Assembly (NCBI RefSeq): GCF_901933205.1 | Contig: NC_044572.1 | Span: 79,791,465 to 79,855,464 of the forward strand | Direction of reading: 5' to 3' | Length of the DNA stretch: 64,000 bases | Source of the DNA: Camarhynchus parvulus | Taxonomy: Eukaryota; Chordata; Aves; Passeriformes; Thraupidae | Shown: piece after piece, positions 12,501 through 28,586 of the stretch | How positions within the stretch are numbered: position 1 is the first letter of the stretch | How the letters are laid out: each line of letters starts with the position of its first letter | The notes under the pieces: model-generated | What the model saw: only the letters and a program-made list of their open reading frames with translations | Databases searched by the model: none | Told to the model about the DNA's origin: nothing | Position numbers and translations under genes: made by a program

Positions 12501-15500
12501 CAAAGGCTGCACTGAGTACTTACAGATAAGGCAGTGTGACTCGAGGTCTACTTCACGATAAAAAGCCCCTCAGATTGTATGGTTGCACAGGGTCTGCTGA
12601 CAACGCTGGGCACACTAGATGGATACATGCATGGTGTTAACTGCTTCATTTTGCTGTCTGTGTCATTGTATTAAACCCTTGCAGCAAAGAGCCTGAATGC
12701 TGACTGAAACAGCTGGGAGTGTACATAAAAAGCAAAAGCTCTTAGGGGATCATGTGTTACATGGCAGGCCAGCTCAGAGGATCATCACCACAGCACCCTC
12801 TGATGGGACTGGGGATGCCAGCTTGCCCCTGAGACAAGGCTTGGTCCCTGAAGGAGAAATGCTCAGTCTATCAGACAGAAATAGAAACAGGCAGCATATA
12901 AAAGAGCACATCTAGAGGAGGCCAGTTTCAGGGTGAGGTTTTGTTTGTTTGGGTTTTTAATTTAAAATTAGTTTGTGTGCCAGTTGTAACTCAGTTACTC
13001 AGTATTCTGAGGGCTTTTCCCTTGCTAGGTATCCTCCAGCAAACATAATCGCAGTCACTGTAATATTAATGGGGTTGGTGTAGTTCTTGATTTGTGTAAA
13101 ACTTTCCCCCTTACTTTGAAAAATCTTTGTTTGGTGGCTCTTATAACCTAGAAAGATGAAAAAGATTGAGGCTTTTATGATTAGTCCCTCTTACACAAAA
13201 CTTCTTGGAATAATTATATACTTGCAAGGCCTCTGAAGTTTCATGCTGAAGATAACTTGTGCTTTCCAGCTAATTTAGGATATTATCCTTCCCATGTCTG
13301 TCCTCTCTTATTCAGTCCATGACAAAAATATTGCATACACTAGATATTAAACATAATTCTTATCATGGGGCTTTGAGGAATACCTTTCTCAATTTCACCA
13401 TTGCTAAATGCAGATTATTTGTTTTCAACCCTTATCTGGCATGACTGCAATGAGATCTGCAATCTGAAGACTGGTAGCTGCTACAGTGAAGGTCCTACTA
13501 CTTGGCGTGACCTGAGCATGCTTAGGGAAGGCAGGTGCAGATGCTTTAATTCTGTCTCTGAGATGGATAAAACTGCCCTGGGAGTAATGTCAATAGCTTG
13601 CTAAATATTCCCATATCCAGAGGTCATGTCTCAGCACACTCGCTTGCCTTCTGGATGATCTTTCTGTAGAAATTCATGTCCCTCCCCTGTATAAGGCAGA
13701 TGATTTTAGTTATCCTAGAATCATAAGGACATTGCTCTGAACCTCCCACAGTTTGTATGAATGTATGGAAAATGACCCTAAAGCAGAAAGAAATTGCTTG
13801 GCACCACCCATCTTCCCCTACCTCAGAGCCTGAAAATGGCATTGAATAACTAATGCCAGTGCCAGGCTTGACAGGAGTGAGGTGTGTTCTGCACAGTGCA
13901 CTCCTTTATACCACACCCTTCATATCCCGAGAACCTTGGATTGACATGCCCTAGGTAAGGAGGATCATGCCTGTTGATATTTTTCAGGTGGTGATGTGAT
14001 AGTTGGCACACTTTCCCATGAAACTAAAGCTGGATTATTTTAGTTCTCTTCCCATTCCTAGGTAATTAGCAAAGTCAATCAGCCATTTATTCAGAAAATC
14101 AGTTTGATGAGCCATGGGTCTGAGCTCTTGCTCTGACTATCTGTTCTTAGTCTTCCTCTCGTGAGAAAAAGCTATTTGTGTTACCTGAATTTTAGAGGTC
14201 TAACTAGAACCTTCTGACTAAAGTAAGAATTATTCTTCAGTCCTCTGTATTCTTGGTATTCCTGCATGACTGGATTCTACTTGAAATTCATTTTACTGGT
14301 TTATGGCAGGCTGAAGGACTCCTTGCCCTGTTAGATTCAAAATGACAGCCTATGGCTCACGTATACCATGAGCAGAGTTTACGCAAAGAATCAAAGTATA
14401 CGGGGTGGGCTGCATTTAGAATGGAGAAATATTTTTGCCCTGAAAATTGTGCATCGTATCTCCACATCTTGTAAGACATCCAGAAAACATGGTTTCACCT
14501 GTTTGAAAAATGACACTGGAAAAATATATCCTGACTTAGTGGGACATCTTACCAACAGTAGATACTACTAATGTTCCAGTTTAGCATCTGCACAGTGACC
14601 TGTAAATCCACAAATGACAAATCATGTCTTATTCCCTGTCACACTGACAGCTACAGCATGTCCAAGTTAACAGTGAAAAACAGAATTTAAACAACAGCAT
14701 GTTTTCTTTGACCGCTCATGTAATCTGGAATTGTTTCTCTTTTGCCTGAACATGACGGTATTAGAGACCCTCTGTGAATGATCTCAGTTAACAGTGATTA
14801 CTTCAGTAGAGGTGACATGAGACTAGCTAGATATTGGGATGTATTTCTTTTGAAATAATCAACTGATGATTTCTGCCAAAATGCTGATGCAAGGTTTGGA
14901 TCTGTGTTGTGTTTTAGCTGTTTCCTATGTAAATAAATGCACCATATCTCAGTGAGGGCTGTAGTAGCTATGAGTCAGTTCAGAAAGTAAACAGTGACTT
15001 TTGTAAGAAAAGGAAAGACAGTCATGGGAGTTCAGAATATCCATCTCTTGATTAAAGGAGCAACTGGAGCATAATGGGGAAGGATGATAAACAGAAGAAC
15101 CCGACTCTACATCTCCTCCATACAGACCCAGCAGATGCATTGTCTGTGCAAGATGTGCCCCTGGTGTGTCTGTATTACTTTGTGCAAAGGCCTCATATTC
15201 TCTGTTTGCTGGAAATGAATGAGGCAGATAGCTCACAGCTCAGGGACTATAAGGTTGTCTACATTGCTGTCTTGGTGAGGAGTTGTTTCTGGTGAACTTG
15301 AAGAGGAGCTGAAAGGCTGACAGTCTCTGCAAGCTCTGGACTGTCAAGGTGACATGCAGTTCACTGTGATAGAGAGAAGGAAAAATCACCTCAATTAGAA
15401 GATGAGGAAGACTATATCTCTCTGTTTCTGGTGGTGTCTAAATCGGTCTATTTTGAGAGCTTGCCCTCAGTATATAAAGAAGCCTTATTATTCTAGTTAC

Positions 15501-15680
15501 ACATCATTCTAGTACAGACTTGAAGATCTATCTCTGTTTAAAAGGATTCAGGAATATTTCAGCTTTTTTTTTTTTCATAGTGATGCGAAGAAAGGCGCAA
15601 GGCCATGCTGAGAATTCCTCCTCAGCATCCTCCTATTGTAATTTCTGCAGTTGCTCTTCTAGGACTGGATACCGCTTTCT

Positions 15681-15990
15681 TCATCATAGAGTCATAGGAT
15701 CATAAAATGGTTTAGGTTGGAGTGCATCTTAAAGACTACTGAATTCTAACACCTTACCATGGACAGTAACATCTTCCACTAGACCAGATAGCTCAGAGCC
15801 CCATCCAGCCTGGCCTTGAACACTAGCAGGGAATGGGACATCCACAACTTCTCTGGGTAACCTGCACGAGTGCCTCAATGCCCTCTCTCCATCTATATTT
15901 ATCTACCTACTTTATGCCTAGAGGGTAAGAGAAGGAAATTCCAGAAAGAAGTCAAATAATCCTTCTTGTCCTCACTCTGTACCCCACAAT
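15681..15990 (-). mobile_element. CR1 LINE 3' end
   Basis: The + strand shows the reverse complement of a CR1 3' end. It begins with three degenerate copies of the 8-base terminal repeat (catagagt, catagga, cataaaa, 15684-15707), then 'tggtttaggttgg', 'agaccagatagctcagagccc', 'catccagcctggccttgaac' and 'ctctgggtaacctg'. The element therefore points to the - strand with its true 3' end at about 15681. It is 5'-truncated at about 15990, as is normal for CR1. It is non-coding. Confidence 0.9.
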
Positions 15991-17359
15991 GAGCTTTTCT
16001 GGTCCATGATTCTGCTTTTCCTACATGTGCTGCCCTTTCAGAATGTCGGTGGAGCTCTTGCCTTTAAAAGAGGGCGGTCTACTCTACTTTAGGTGGAGTC
16101 CCCAGCCCTGCAAATACAGGCACATACTCTGTTTGGGGAAAACCATGCTCTATATTTTTACCTTCTTGTTTCTGCCACACAAAGGTAAGTCAGAACTTTC
16201 CATCATTTCTAAGGGAGAGAGTTTTTCCAGTTGATGTTATCCAGACCCTACTTCCTAGAAGAAAGTTTCCCCATGAATTGGAGGAAAACCCCTCACCTGC
16301 TGATCTTATAGCACCAGAGAGATAAAGGAAGGAGGCATTGGAGTTCAGGGACCAGAGGAACCAGACAACACAAAACTTGCAAGCTGTTATGAAGGGCAGG
16401 CGTCTGCTGTGTAATGTGGCAAAAAATGAGGGGTTTCAAGGAGAGTGAATTTGTTTGCTAGAGAGATACAAGAATTCATTCCAGTGCTCCAGGGCTATAT
16501 GTTTTCTGTCAAGCTGTCTTCTGAGGTGAAGGGAGCAGTATTGAATTAATTGGGCCAGTTTGTGTGTGAGAGAGCAGCGCTAATTAGGACTGTGTAGGGA
16601 TGCAAGTATAGATGGCAAATCATATATGTTTAGGGGGCAGAGTCAGTTAGGAACCTGCATTGGAACTGGGGGATTGTCCAGTTTTAAGACATTTTGTTGC
16701 TTTGGGGAAATGAAAATGCTTTTTTTCAGGTTTTTTTAGATAATAAGGAGGCAGAACAGGATGAAGTAGATAAAGCATAAAAAGAATTGAAAGGAAAGCT
16801 AGCCCTAAGTCCTCTCATCTTCTTCTATCTGAAATTCTTTCCCCCTTCCCAGGATTCCTGTGCTTTTCCCACCTTTAATGCAAAGGTCATTGAAAATGGC
16901 ATAAAAGATACAAAGTGCCTTGCCTTCTTCCCAAATTTAAGGGCCAGTGTCCTCCCTTCCATTTCCACACGTTAGCATTAAATACATAGGGCTGGTGTAT
17001 GTGCTTTTTATGTTCCTTCTTTGTATAAACTTTAGTAGTGGGGAGAGAAGAGCTGCAGATGAGCCACATCAGCAAAGGGCTATCTTCCCCTACTGAAGGA
17101 GACCCCATTCTTGAGATTACTAATTCACCCATTTCCAAATCAAACCTGCTATGCAAATTTGCATGTAGTTTTTCTCTGGGAGACTTGATGTTAGCAAGTA
17201 TAGATTCTGTTTGTAAATGCTCATTCATACATATTTGTTTCTTTGTGTATCAGTACTTTGAACTTTATGACACAATATGTTATGCGGTGAATTTTGTTTT
17301 AATTGGATTTGTATAAATGTATTCAGAAGGCCATGTGACCCCATCTAAGAAACACAAGA

Positions 17360-17381
17360 ATTACAATATTATTACAATATT
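17360..17381. repeat. 11-base tandem duplication
   Basis: Two exact adjacent copies of attacaatatt. A minor local duplication. Confidence 0.85.
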
Positions 17382-17645
17382 CTGAGGCCTTAAGTTTTGC
17401 AATGTAAAATAAACTACGTAAAGAGAAGACTGAGGCATTAATGTTCTCTCAAAATAAAAGAGAAGAGGAAACACTCATGTAAAATGAGAAACAAGCAACA
17501 GCAGGTGTTTTATATTATGCTCTGGTAATATTTTTCTCTCTGGTTAAGAACCCTAACTACTGGGCTCTTCAGTTCCTAGGAGATGTATTTGTCAAAACCT
17601 CTAGACTTTTGAAATCCTGATTTATATGTACATAAGCATATTTTG

Positions 17646-17787
17646 AAAAGGAGGGAGGAAGGGAAGGAAGGAAGGAAGGAAGGAAGGAAGGAAGGAAGGA
17701 AGGGAAGGAAGGAGGGAGGGAGGGAAGGGAAGGAAGGAAGGGAAGGAAGGGAGGGAGGGAGGGAGGGGAAGGAAGGAAGGGAGGAAA
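17646..17787. repeat. GGAA/GGGA polypurine tract
   Basis: About 140 bases on the + strand contain only A and G. A pure (GGAA)n core grades into GGGA-rich sequence. Two segments meet the usual G-quadruplex pattern: 17714-17729 (loops of 1, 1 and 2 bases) and 17749-17768 (loops of 1 base). The strand is near mirror-symmetric and so could also form a triplex. It ends about 280 bases before the CTNND2 exon at 18068. The long open frames through it on both strands, rich in Glu/Gly/Arg/Lys or Pro/Ser/Leu, are artefacts of the repeat. Confidence 0.95.
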
Positions 17788-18067
17788 TTATCAACCCTTC
17801 TCCAAATTTAGTGGGCCATGAGTCTCCCCATGCAGGTGGGCGCATGCTGCTTGGCCACTCAGCCCCATCCTGTGGGGGACCTGATGTCTTCCATTTGTTC
17901 CCCTCTGCGTTACATTTCCTGAGCTCTTTGGCAGCTGTCTCCATTATTCACAGCTCTGACCTGATGAGAGGAAGAAGGAAAACGTGTGTTCTATCTGTAT
18001 GTGAACTGTGAGGTTTCACGTGGGGCAGGGAGCTGTGAGGAAAGTGACCCTTGCTGTTGCCTTGCAG

Positions 18068-18185
18068 GAATGTCAGCTCTGCTGGAGAGGAGGCCCGCAG
18101 AAGAATGAGGGAGTGTGATGGCCTGACAGATGCATTGCTGTACGTGATCCAGTCTGCTCTGGGGAGCAGTGAAATTGATAGTAAG
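18068..18185 (+). CDS. CTNND2: Delta-catenin internal exon (armadillo domain), 118 bases
   Basis: Delta-catenin binds the juxtamembrane tail of classical cadherins through its armadillo repeats. It acts in neuronal adhesion, dendrite and spine shape, and Rho-family signalling. This exon gives one base of a split codon plus 39 residues, starting [16 protein letters not shown] and ending SSEIDSK. I recognise this as CTNND2 rather than CTNND1, ARVCF or PKP4. By my estimate it starts near residue 700 of about 1,225. The acceptor is ccttgcag at 18060-18067. The end is set by the next exon starting in frame 0 with TVENC. The resulting donor is AAG|GTTTGT, which departs from consensus at +3 and +4. 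A better-looking GTAAGG four bases upstream (18181) would shift the frame. There is no internal stop. Confidence 0.95.
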
Positions 18186-21397
<3,212 letters not shown>

Positions 21398-23329
21398 TGA
21401 AGTGCCCATCATTTAAAATATAAATAATTAATGCACTGTATTAGAAATTAAATGCGTGACGCATAATATACAAAACTGTGGTCCTTGTTAATTAGCTGAG
21501 AGCTTAAAGTAGAATATGGATCTGGAGTAATAAAATACATTTGCTTGAGAAATTGTACATTATATGGTGCACCTGGAAACTGTAGTCATGGGTACACTGT
21601 GAATGCCATAAATACCATAAAATGCCCTTTGAAAGGAAGCCATTCCTAATGAGAAGTGTAATCTGCATATACTTCACACTGTACTTCCACAGAGCCACAT
21701 GTGTGTAGAAAGGGTTTAATGCAAACAAACATCAGGCTTGTATATGTACACTCACTTGCCTCAAAGTTGGTCTTGTACCATGTCTCTACACATGGAAAGA
21801 AAACTGTACAGGACTGAATCAAGTCATATGAGTGAATGTTATAAAAGCATTCATATTTTGATATATTTTATGTTGTTACCAAAGAAAATTTGAAAAGCTA
21901 AGCCTTGATTGCTTCCTCAAGTTATTTGACAGGTTATCATTTCGGGTGGGTTGATTGTTAAAGTGTATTTATCTCTTTTTTAATCCTATCAAGAACTTAT
22001 AATTTGGGGAATACTGACTGTTGTATTGCAGAGAAAGACACTGTTGCATCTGTACACACAGCAAATAGCAATAAGAATGGCTACTGATTTATGGACTTTT
22101 TCAGACAGCCTGTACTGGCAGTAATAAGTTTTCCACCTCTTCCTACACTTACTCACTTTTTTGCATTGTAGTTTATTTCTGTTTCAGATTGCTCAAAGAA
22201 AATATTTATTTGAGTAAGCAATTAAGTGCACAGGGTAATAAATTATGTCAACCAGTACTGAAAATATTCCTGAGTTCCTGACCCAACTTGTGTTGATGTG
22301 GAAAGGATCTAGCAACATTACTAAGCTATAGCTTGGATACTGGAAAATGCAGCACTCGTTACTAGTAAGACTTATTTCACCTACTCTTGTGGTTAAACAC
22401 CCTATCATCAGATAACTTGAATTTATTATGGCCTTTTGTTGGGATTCCTGTGTTAGGCTACAGTGAGATTAGAAGTGTTGAAGCAAACTAATTTTATCCC
22501 ATGAAGTAGTCATCATCCCTGTTACTGAATTAACAGTTCTCACACACTGTGCTTGCAGTTATTCAAAGTGCAGGAGCAAAAAATAGTATGTCTGGGTATG
22601 AATGCGTCACACTGCAGCTTGGCTTGCTCTCTGGTGCTCTGTTTACTAACACATGCACACACACTCACTAGCTAAAGGCTTTTTAAGTCTTCCGCTTCTC
22701 TTTCTTCTGTGACTTTTGGATCTCGCAGTCATGCTTTTAACTCTGTACTGTTGACTCTCTCAGTATTCCCATGAGGCCTCTCTGTACTGTAATGGTTCCC
22801 TTTAAAACATTTTTTTGCTCCTCCAGGCCAAAGAGCTGAGCTCTTTTGGCCAATTACCTTTACAATGTGCATGCTTTTGCCTGCTCTTAGATATTTTTTG
22901 TCTGTTTCTAGGAGTGCTTATTATCAGCATGTTGCATGGTAAGGATCTCCTCAGAACTGTTAGTGTTGGCTTCATGGAAGGGTTTTATATAATTTTCAAA
23001 GTCTAAAGAACAATAAAACTACACACATATTTTTCAGGTTTATGATCACTAGGATTTTCTGCAGCAAGGACATAAATTTACTCTCCAGAACTGATTCTGT
23101 TGTGCATAGGACTGCTTTGTCTTACAAGTATTAGAAACATTTTTCTAATGTTTTCTCTTTCATCTAGTTCCTTTAAATCCAGACATCCTACTTCATCTTG
23201 CCGTATTCAACGTCTCACATGTGGATATTACTCAGTTCAGGAATTTTAAGGGGGCCTTGTGAGCCTTCTGCAGGTTATTTTCACCACATAATCTTCGATT
23301 GCTGTTGAACATTCCAAATGATTTGAAGC

Positions 23330-23361
23330 ATATTATCAAGTTAATATATTATCAAGTTAAC
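23330..23361. repeat. 16-base tandem duplication
   Basis: Two adjacent copies of atattatcaagttaa followed by t or c, identical except for the last base. Confidence 0.85.
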
Positions 23362-26300
23362 TAGAATGCCACCAAAAACAATAGCAGCAAGATCACTGTG
23401 CCAGAAACAGTTCTCCTAACTTACCCTCAAAAATGGAAAAGAAAAGCAATATTTTTCATGTAACCACATTTATATTAATACCATAAAATAACTTAAACTG
23501 TGATAAGGGTAAATTTAACCTTTTTGTCCATTTATTTTGCAAAAATAAGTACAAAAGTATGTTCAGAGGTACTTGTGCAGTGTGGACACAATTGTCCAAT
23601 TGTGTGGAAAGACCTGTTCTTTCTGCGTCTTTGTCTTTGTGGTTCCTTTAATACTTGAGAATTTTGTCTTTTCAGGTAAAGCCCAGGGCACAGGCACATC
23701 TCTGTCAGTTGTGACACCTCAATGCAGGGGAGTATCCAGTCTATGGTTACTACATTTTATGTTCCCAGAAGATATGTGTTCAGGGTATAGGTTTTTTTAG
23801 TTTTATTGGCAGCCCATGGAGTTTTTGCGAAACAAAATTGCTGTTTCAGTCCTTCTCAGAATATAAGATGGACAAAACAGTGTGGAGGAAAATTGTTCAG
23901 ATTTAAGTGAATGCAATTTTGAAATTTTCCTATTACGCTATCGCTGTAACTTAGTTTCTTCATTTTTATGTGTATTTACTTGAACTTCGTTGTGCATTTA
24001 TGAGGTAGTCTTTAATTTTTGGATAAAAGTCTTTGTAAAAATATAGTAGAAAAACTACTGTAGTTGCAAAAGAAAAACAGATGTATCATTTTAGACAAAG
24101 AATATGGATGAAGATGCACTTTTCTGTACTTACAAAAAATCCTTCACAGAACAGGGGATTTTGTTTCTTAAGCCATAAAACAGAGAAGTTTGATATTAAA
24201 GTCACTTTCTCATGGGTTTTCTCTACAAAGAAAGTACAAGTTAATTTCTTTGGTTTATGATTTATGGAGCAAGTATCCCAATTTTTTCTAAGTTATGTTT
24301 CAGGTGTAGTCACATGTAAATTACTTGAAAGAAAGAACAGAATTGAGTGGTAGTATAAAATGTGTCTTCTTTCAAAGGCCTTTCAAGAACAAACTGGATT
24401 TTTTTTTATTAATGACACCAGTTGTCTATCAGTTGTCTAGAATGGCAACTTCTGTGCATCTTGGAATCAAGTAAGAGATGTGTCTGTGTTCAGATCATAG
24501 GTCTAATCACACCTTGCAAATTACTTTACTTAAGGTGTTCCCTTAGGATCACAGGAAACAAGTGTTTTCCACATTTCAGAGTAAAGGTCGGTGGTGTTGA
24601 AAGAGCCCACAATTGTTTTTCAGACCTGAGAGAGGTTTCTGAGGCATCTGCTTCGTTGCACAAATTAAATGTTAGAAGAGGCCCAAACCTTCTGAAGGCT
24701 TGTGATAATATCTAGGTATAGCACTGGTTTTATCTATGGAAACACAGAAAGCAAAACTTCTGTTAAGGCCTCAGAAAAAATAAGAGAATCTCACTTGGCT
24801 TCTGTCTCAAACCTCCAGGACTGTAATGCTCTGCTGTTTTGTTAGTTTTTCTCTGCTGCTTACCTGTGATCAGCTGGTATGAACCCTCACCCCAATAAGC
24901 TCTCCAGCCTCAGACCCCTTCATCTCTGACTAGGACCTTGTAGACATCAACCTCTCTGCCTTATATTGTGGCACTCTTCAAATGGAAGCTGATTCTTCCA
25001 CTGCTGAGAATGCTGTTCATGCTGCTGGCATGCTCACTGCTGCCAACAGATTTATTCTTTGAGCTGTGTGAGAAATGAGGTTTATGACAAAAAGCAGTTA
25101 GGGCAAATCAGGTGTATGGTCCAACTTCAGTAAAAAAATGTCAGGGAGTTGTCATTAATCCTTATTTATTTCTTGTTACACAGCCCATTATGTATACATG
25201 TGGCGCAATTTCATTTCTTTTCCTTTCTTCTCTAAGAGAAACAGGTTGACTTCTTGGCTTCATGCTTATCTCAAGTTCCCTATCTGTGATCATTCTTGTC
25301 AAACCAGAATCTAGCCCAAAGTCTGTTTTTTGATTGGAAGTGACACTTCTGAAATGAGCCTGACCTTCTTTTTCACCTTCTGTCAGGAGCCTTAAGCTGT
25401 AACAGCAACATTTCAAGTCATATATCATTAAGAATTGACTGGCACACCTTTTTAGCATGCTTGCTAAATGGCCTATAAATTCTTCTATCTATGTGAAATA
25501 GAAGGTTTAAGGCAATAATATTTCAGAAAGCATAAAAAATAAACCTGCCAGATAAGTCTCTTCACGTGGTGAGACCACTATTTTACCAAGTGTGCTTCAT
25601 GGTCTACCAAGCCATACCAAGCTAATAAGCCAAGAAACAGAGAAATGGTGACAGGCCCTGGGTTTAACCAATAACATGAACTGTGATTAGGGATGAAAAG
25701 CTGTGTTGCCAATACATTCTTGCTCAGAAGGAATATTATTTCCACTTGCTGCTTCCTCATCTTGTACCACAAGGTGGTTGTGTCAAATGTTGAGTAGCAA
25801 GAATCAACTGTCCTGAGCAATTCCTTACAGAGCATTTTGGAAGACATTTCTGCTTTCTTGCTTGCCAACACAGCATCTTGCCAGATACTCTGTGAGCCTC
25901 TCAGTGTCATGTATGGCCAATTTGTTTTCAATGTCAAGACTGCAGGGTTATTAAATATAATTTGTATTTGTCAGTTTGTGGAACATACTACAAAGCCAAT
26001 TAGGTTCAGCTTTCTGTGGAGAGAAGGGCATGCAGCTTTAACTCCATCCCCCTTCATTTGGGAAGGGTCTGTTTTTAAGCAAAGAGAAAATGTACAAACT
26101 AAATTAATATGTTTTTCTTAGCTAATATTAAGCCTAATATTAAAAAGTTGAATAAAGGCATTGGCAATTATTTTAAGAGTGTAATGTATAATGTAAAGTA
26201 CAATTTAGATGTATTAATATCTGAGATTAATTATAATGATTCAATACATTGAATGTTTTGAAAGCATTTCAAACACCTTTCCTATAATTGCAAATGTTGT

Positions 26301-26998
26301 TGCAGCAAACTGGGAAAGGTACCTTTATTTATGCAATGATCTCTGCTCTCTCCCACCATGCTCCTGTAGTCTCTGTGTCAGTTAACATCTGCACTTATAT
26401 TCACTACCTTTATTCAGGCCTGGATGTCTAAACTGAAGTTTGACTTGATGTAAACAGTGGAGAGGAGAAGGCAGTATTCCTGCCTGCTTAGTGCCAGCTG
26501 CATGGATTCTGAAATCAAGCTCTGTGACTTGGTTGTATTTTTGTTGCTGAATTCTGATTTCTGCTCTTTTTTCAGTATTGGCCAATTCACCTCTTGGACA
26601 GAGCTGTCCAAAAGAGGTTTTTGGACTGACCTGTCTAGGGAGAGCTGCCAGAGACTGTCACAGCTACTAAAGACATTGCAGGATGAGATATCAGTGTCTT
26701 CTTAGGGGCCTGTTAATTTAAAAGTCTTTGTAATTTCAGAGATGGTTTTAATAAGCGCTGTGTAATTGCTCATGTGAATTTTGTCACTGCTGCTTCAAGG
26801 AGCATAGCTACAGTGTAATCATACTATCCCAAATGTCTGGGATCATTGGAGAGAGGTCTAGATGGTGTTAGACATTGCTGGGGTTTGTTTTAATTTTTTC
26901 CTAGATTTTTTTTAGTAGTGGTATTCTGTACAGACTGGATAAAGGAAGTATTCATATGTAACAGGTTTAAATCAAACACTGTTTTTTTGTTATCACAG

Positions 26999-27121
26999 GA
27001 AAGCCTGTGGTCATGTGATACCAATTTAAAAGCAAATCCCAACAATTTGAGGTTGTTAGTAGAAACCCTAAAATCTGCAGAATATAAATATACTTCTCTT
27101 GCTGAGCTGAAGCCTTCTCAG
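26999..27121 (+). other. Candidate alternative cassette exon of CTNND2 (123 bases)
   Basis: A pyrimidine-rich acceptor, ctgtttttttgttatcacag, ends at 26998. A donor CAG|GTACTT begins at 27122. Between them lie 41 open codons in frame 0, starting ESLWSCDTNLK and ending SLAELKPSQ. The host intron is phase 0 and the segment is phase 0 at both ends. Inclusion would therefore add 41 residues in frame just after the polylysine loop and before WDGVG. p120-catenin also carries a small alternative exon near its basic loop, which makes the position plausible. I do not recognise the peptide, and vertebrate introns contain many such pseudo-exons by chance. No transcript evidence is available here. Confidence 0.3.
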
Positions 27122-28000
27122 GTACTTAGTACAATTGCACTATAAATTTGGATTTACTTTCATTAAAATGAGAGGTGGTGGTAGATAATCTATTGTGCAG
27201 CACAGGAAAGCATCTCGATAAGTGATATTTTTCTCCTCTCAAAGTTCCTTACAATTACAAAAATTTGGAAATTTTATTGGAGTACTCTTACTGTCAAAAC
27301 TCTGTTGTTCTTAAAAGATCTTGGTATTTGGCTTTTTATTTTTCTAGACTTTCATCCTTTTTTTGCACCAGTCTCAGGAAATGAGAGATTTGTATCTCAC
27401 CCACGTAACAAGCAGTTTGTCAGCTTCAACCACAATATATGTGGGTAATTTCAGCTGAAGGAAGGAAGCCTGGAAGGAATATTTGTTTATGACTTTTTTT
27501 TTTCTCCTTAGTATAAGCTAGGAAGAGTAATTGCATGTTTTCCTCTTTTTCAGAGGCTCCTACTGCAGCCTCAGTCTTTTTCAAATAGACCTTCCTGATC
27601 ATTCCTGATGGGCAGCAACAATACAGTAACTCTTCCAGTAATTTACTGGGGAGAGCTGTTTACTGGCTGAGGATGTTGCCTCAGTTCATTAATATTTAGC
27701 AATGCAAACTGCAAAGTAACTTCTGCCATGCCTTAACCACTCTTTTAGATATGGACTCTAATACCACTCAGGGAAAAACATTTTTTTGCTCAGGTGGTTG
27801 ATGTTTATGAAATATGAAATAAATGAATGAAGATCAGACAAATCTCTTTTGCAATAGCCTCTTTGCTTACCCGTGTCAATTCTGCATACCCTGCAGCAGT
27901 TGGGCTGCACTGCTTCAGGCACTGGTCTCAGCTACGCAGAAGACACCAGAAGCCACCAAGCCCTACAGTGAAGAGACTGCCACAGACACAGCAGCCACAG

Positions 28001-28586
28001 GTGTCATGGTTTAACCCCAGTCAGCAACAAAACCCACACAGCCTCACCCAGTGGGAGGGGGTGAAGAACAGTGAAAGTGAGAAGATGTGTGGGTTGAGGG
28101 AAAAGCAGTTTAATGGGGAAAGCAAAAGCCCCACAGGGAAGCAAAGCAAAGGAAGGAATTCATTCACCACTTCCCATGGGCAGGCATGAACACTTCCCAT
28201 CTTCAGCCATCCCCAGGAAAGCAGGGCTCCACAACGGATAACAGTGATTTGGGTAAATAAACCCCATCCAAATGTCCTCCCTCCCTTCCTTCTTCTTCCC
28301 CATAGCTTTATATTCTGAGCATGACACCATGTGGTATGGAATGTCCCCTTGGTCAGCTGGAGTCAGCTGTCCTGACTGTGTTCCCTCCCAGCTCTGTGCA
28401 TCCCCATTCTCCTCGCTGGTGGGATGGGATGAGGAGCAGAAAAGGCTGTGTTACTCAGTGTGAGTGTCAGTGCTACTCAGCTGTGACTAAAACATCCCTG
28501 GGTTACCAACACTGTTTCAGCACAAATTGAAAACGTGGCCGCATACCAACTACTGCGAAGGTAATTACCCAGCCAAAAGCCGCACA
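28001..28586 (-). mobile_element. Solo LTR of an avian endogenous retrovirus (ERV-L type likely)
   Basis: The stretch begins tgtcatggttta near 28002 and ends near gccgcaca at 28586, the TG...CA boundaries of an LTR. I recognise the sequence as a widespread avian LTR family. Read on the - strand it has a TATAAAG box (28306-28312) followed by an ATTAAA polyadenylation-type signal (28109-28114), so the element points to the - strand, antisense to CTNND2. No gag, pol or env homology flanks it, so it is a solo LTR. The word cacag occurs at both edges (27996-28000 and 28583-28587) as a possible 5-base target duplication. This is uncertain, because using it would move the LTR ends off TG...CA. The family assignment is from memory. 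Confidence 0.8.

Larger units (their letters stand above)
1..18067 (+). other. CTNND2: CTNND2 upstream intron (5' end outside window)
   Basis: This is the intron before the first exon seen here; its donor lies outside the window. It ends with a pyrimidine-rich acceptor, ccttgcag, at 18060-18067. The first codon of the next exon is split with two bases upstream, so this is a phase 2 intron. It contains the CR1, SINE-like, palindromic and GGAA features listed separately. The stretches 2360-4660, 5250-6120, 6910-15680 and 15990-17645 are ordinary AT-rich sequence in which I see no gene, structured RNA or recognisable repeat beyond short runs. Open frames there are under about 100 codons and match nothing I know. 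Confidence 0.85.

Noticed and set aside
17576..18011. Two overlapping 122-codon open frames on opposite strands
   Set aside because: Both are produced by the GGAA/GGGA tract: one strand reads Glu/Gly/Arg/Lys, the other Pro/Ser/Leu. There is no gene signal.
18181..18185. Using GTAAGG at 18181 as the exon donor
   Set aside because: It would lose four bases and put the following exon, which starts cleanly with ACC GTT GAA, out of frame.
25578..25937. 119-codon - strand open frame
   Set aside because: Hydrophobic stretches look receptor-like at a glance, but no family signature is present and the start context is ordinary intron.
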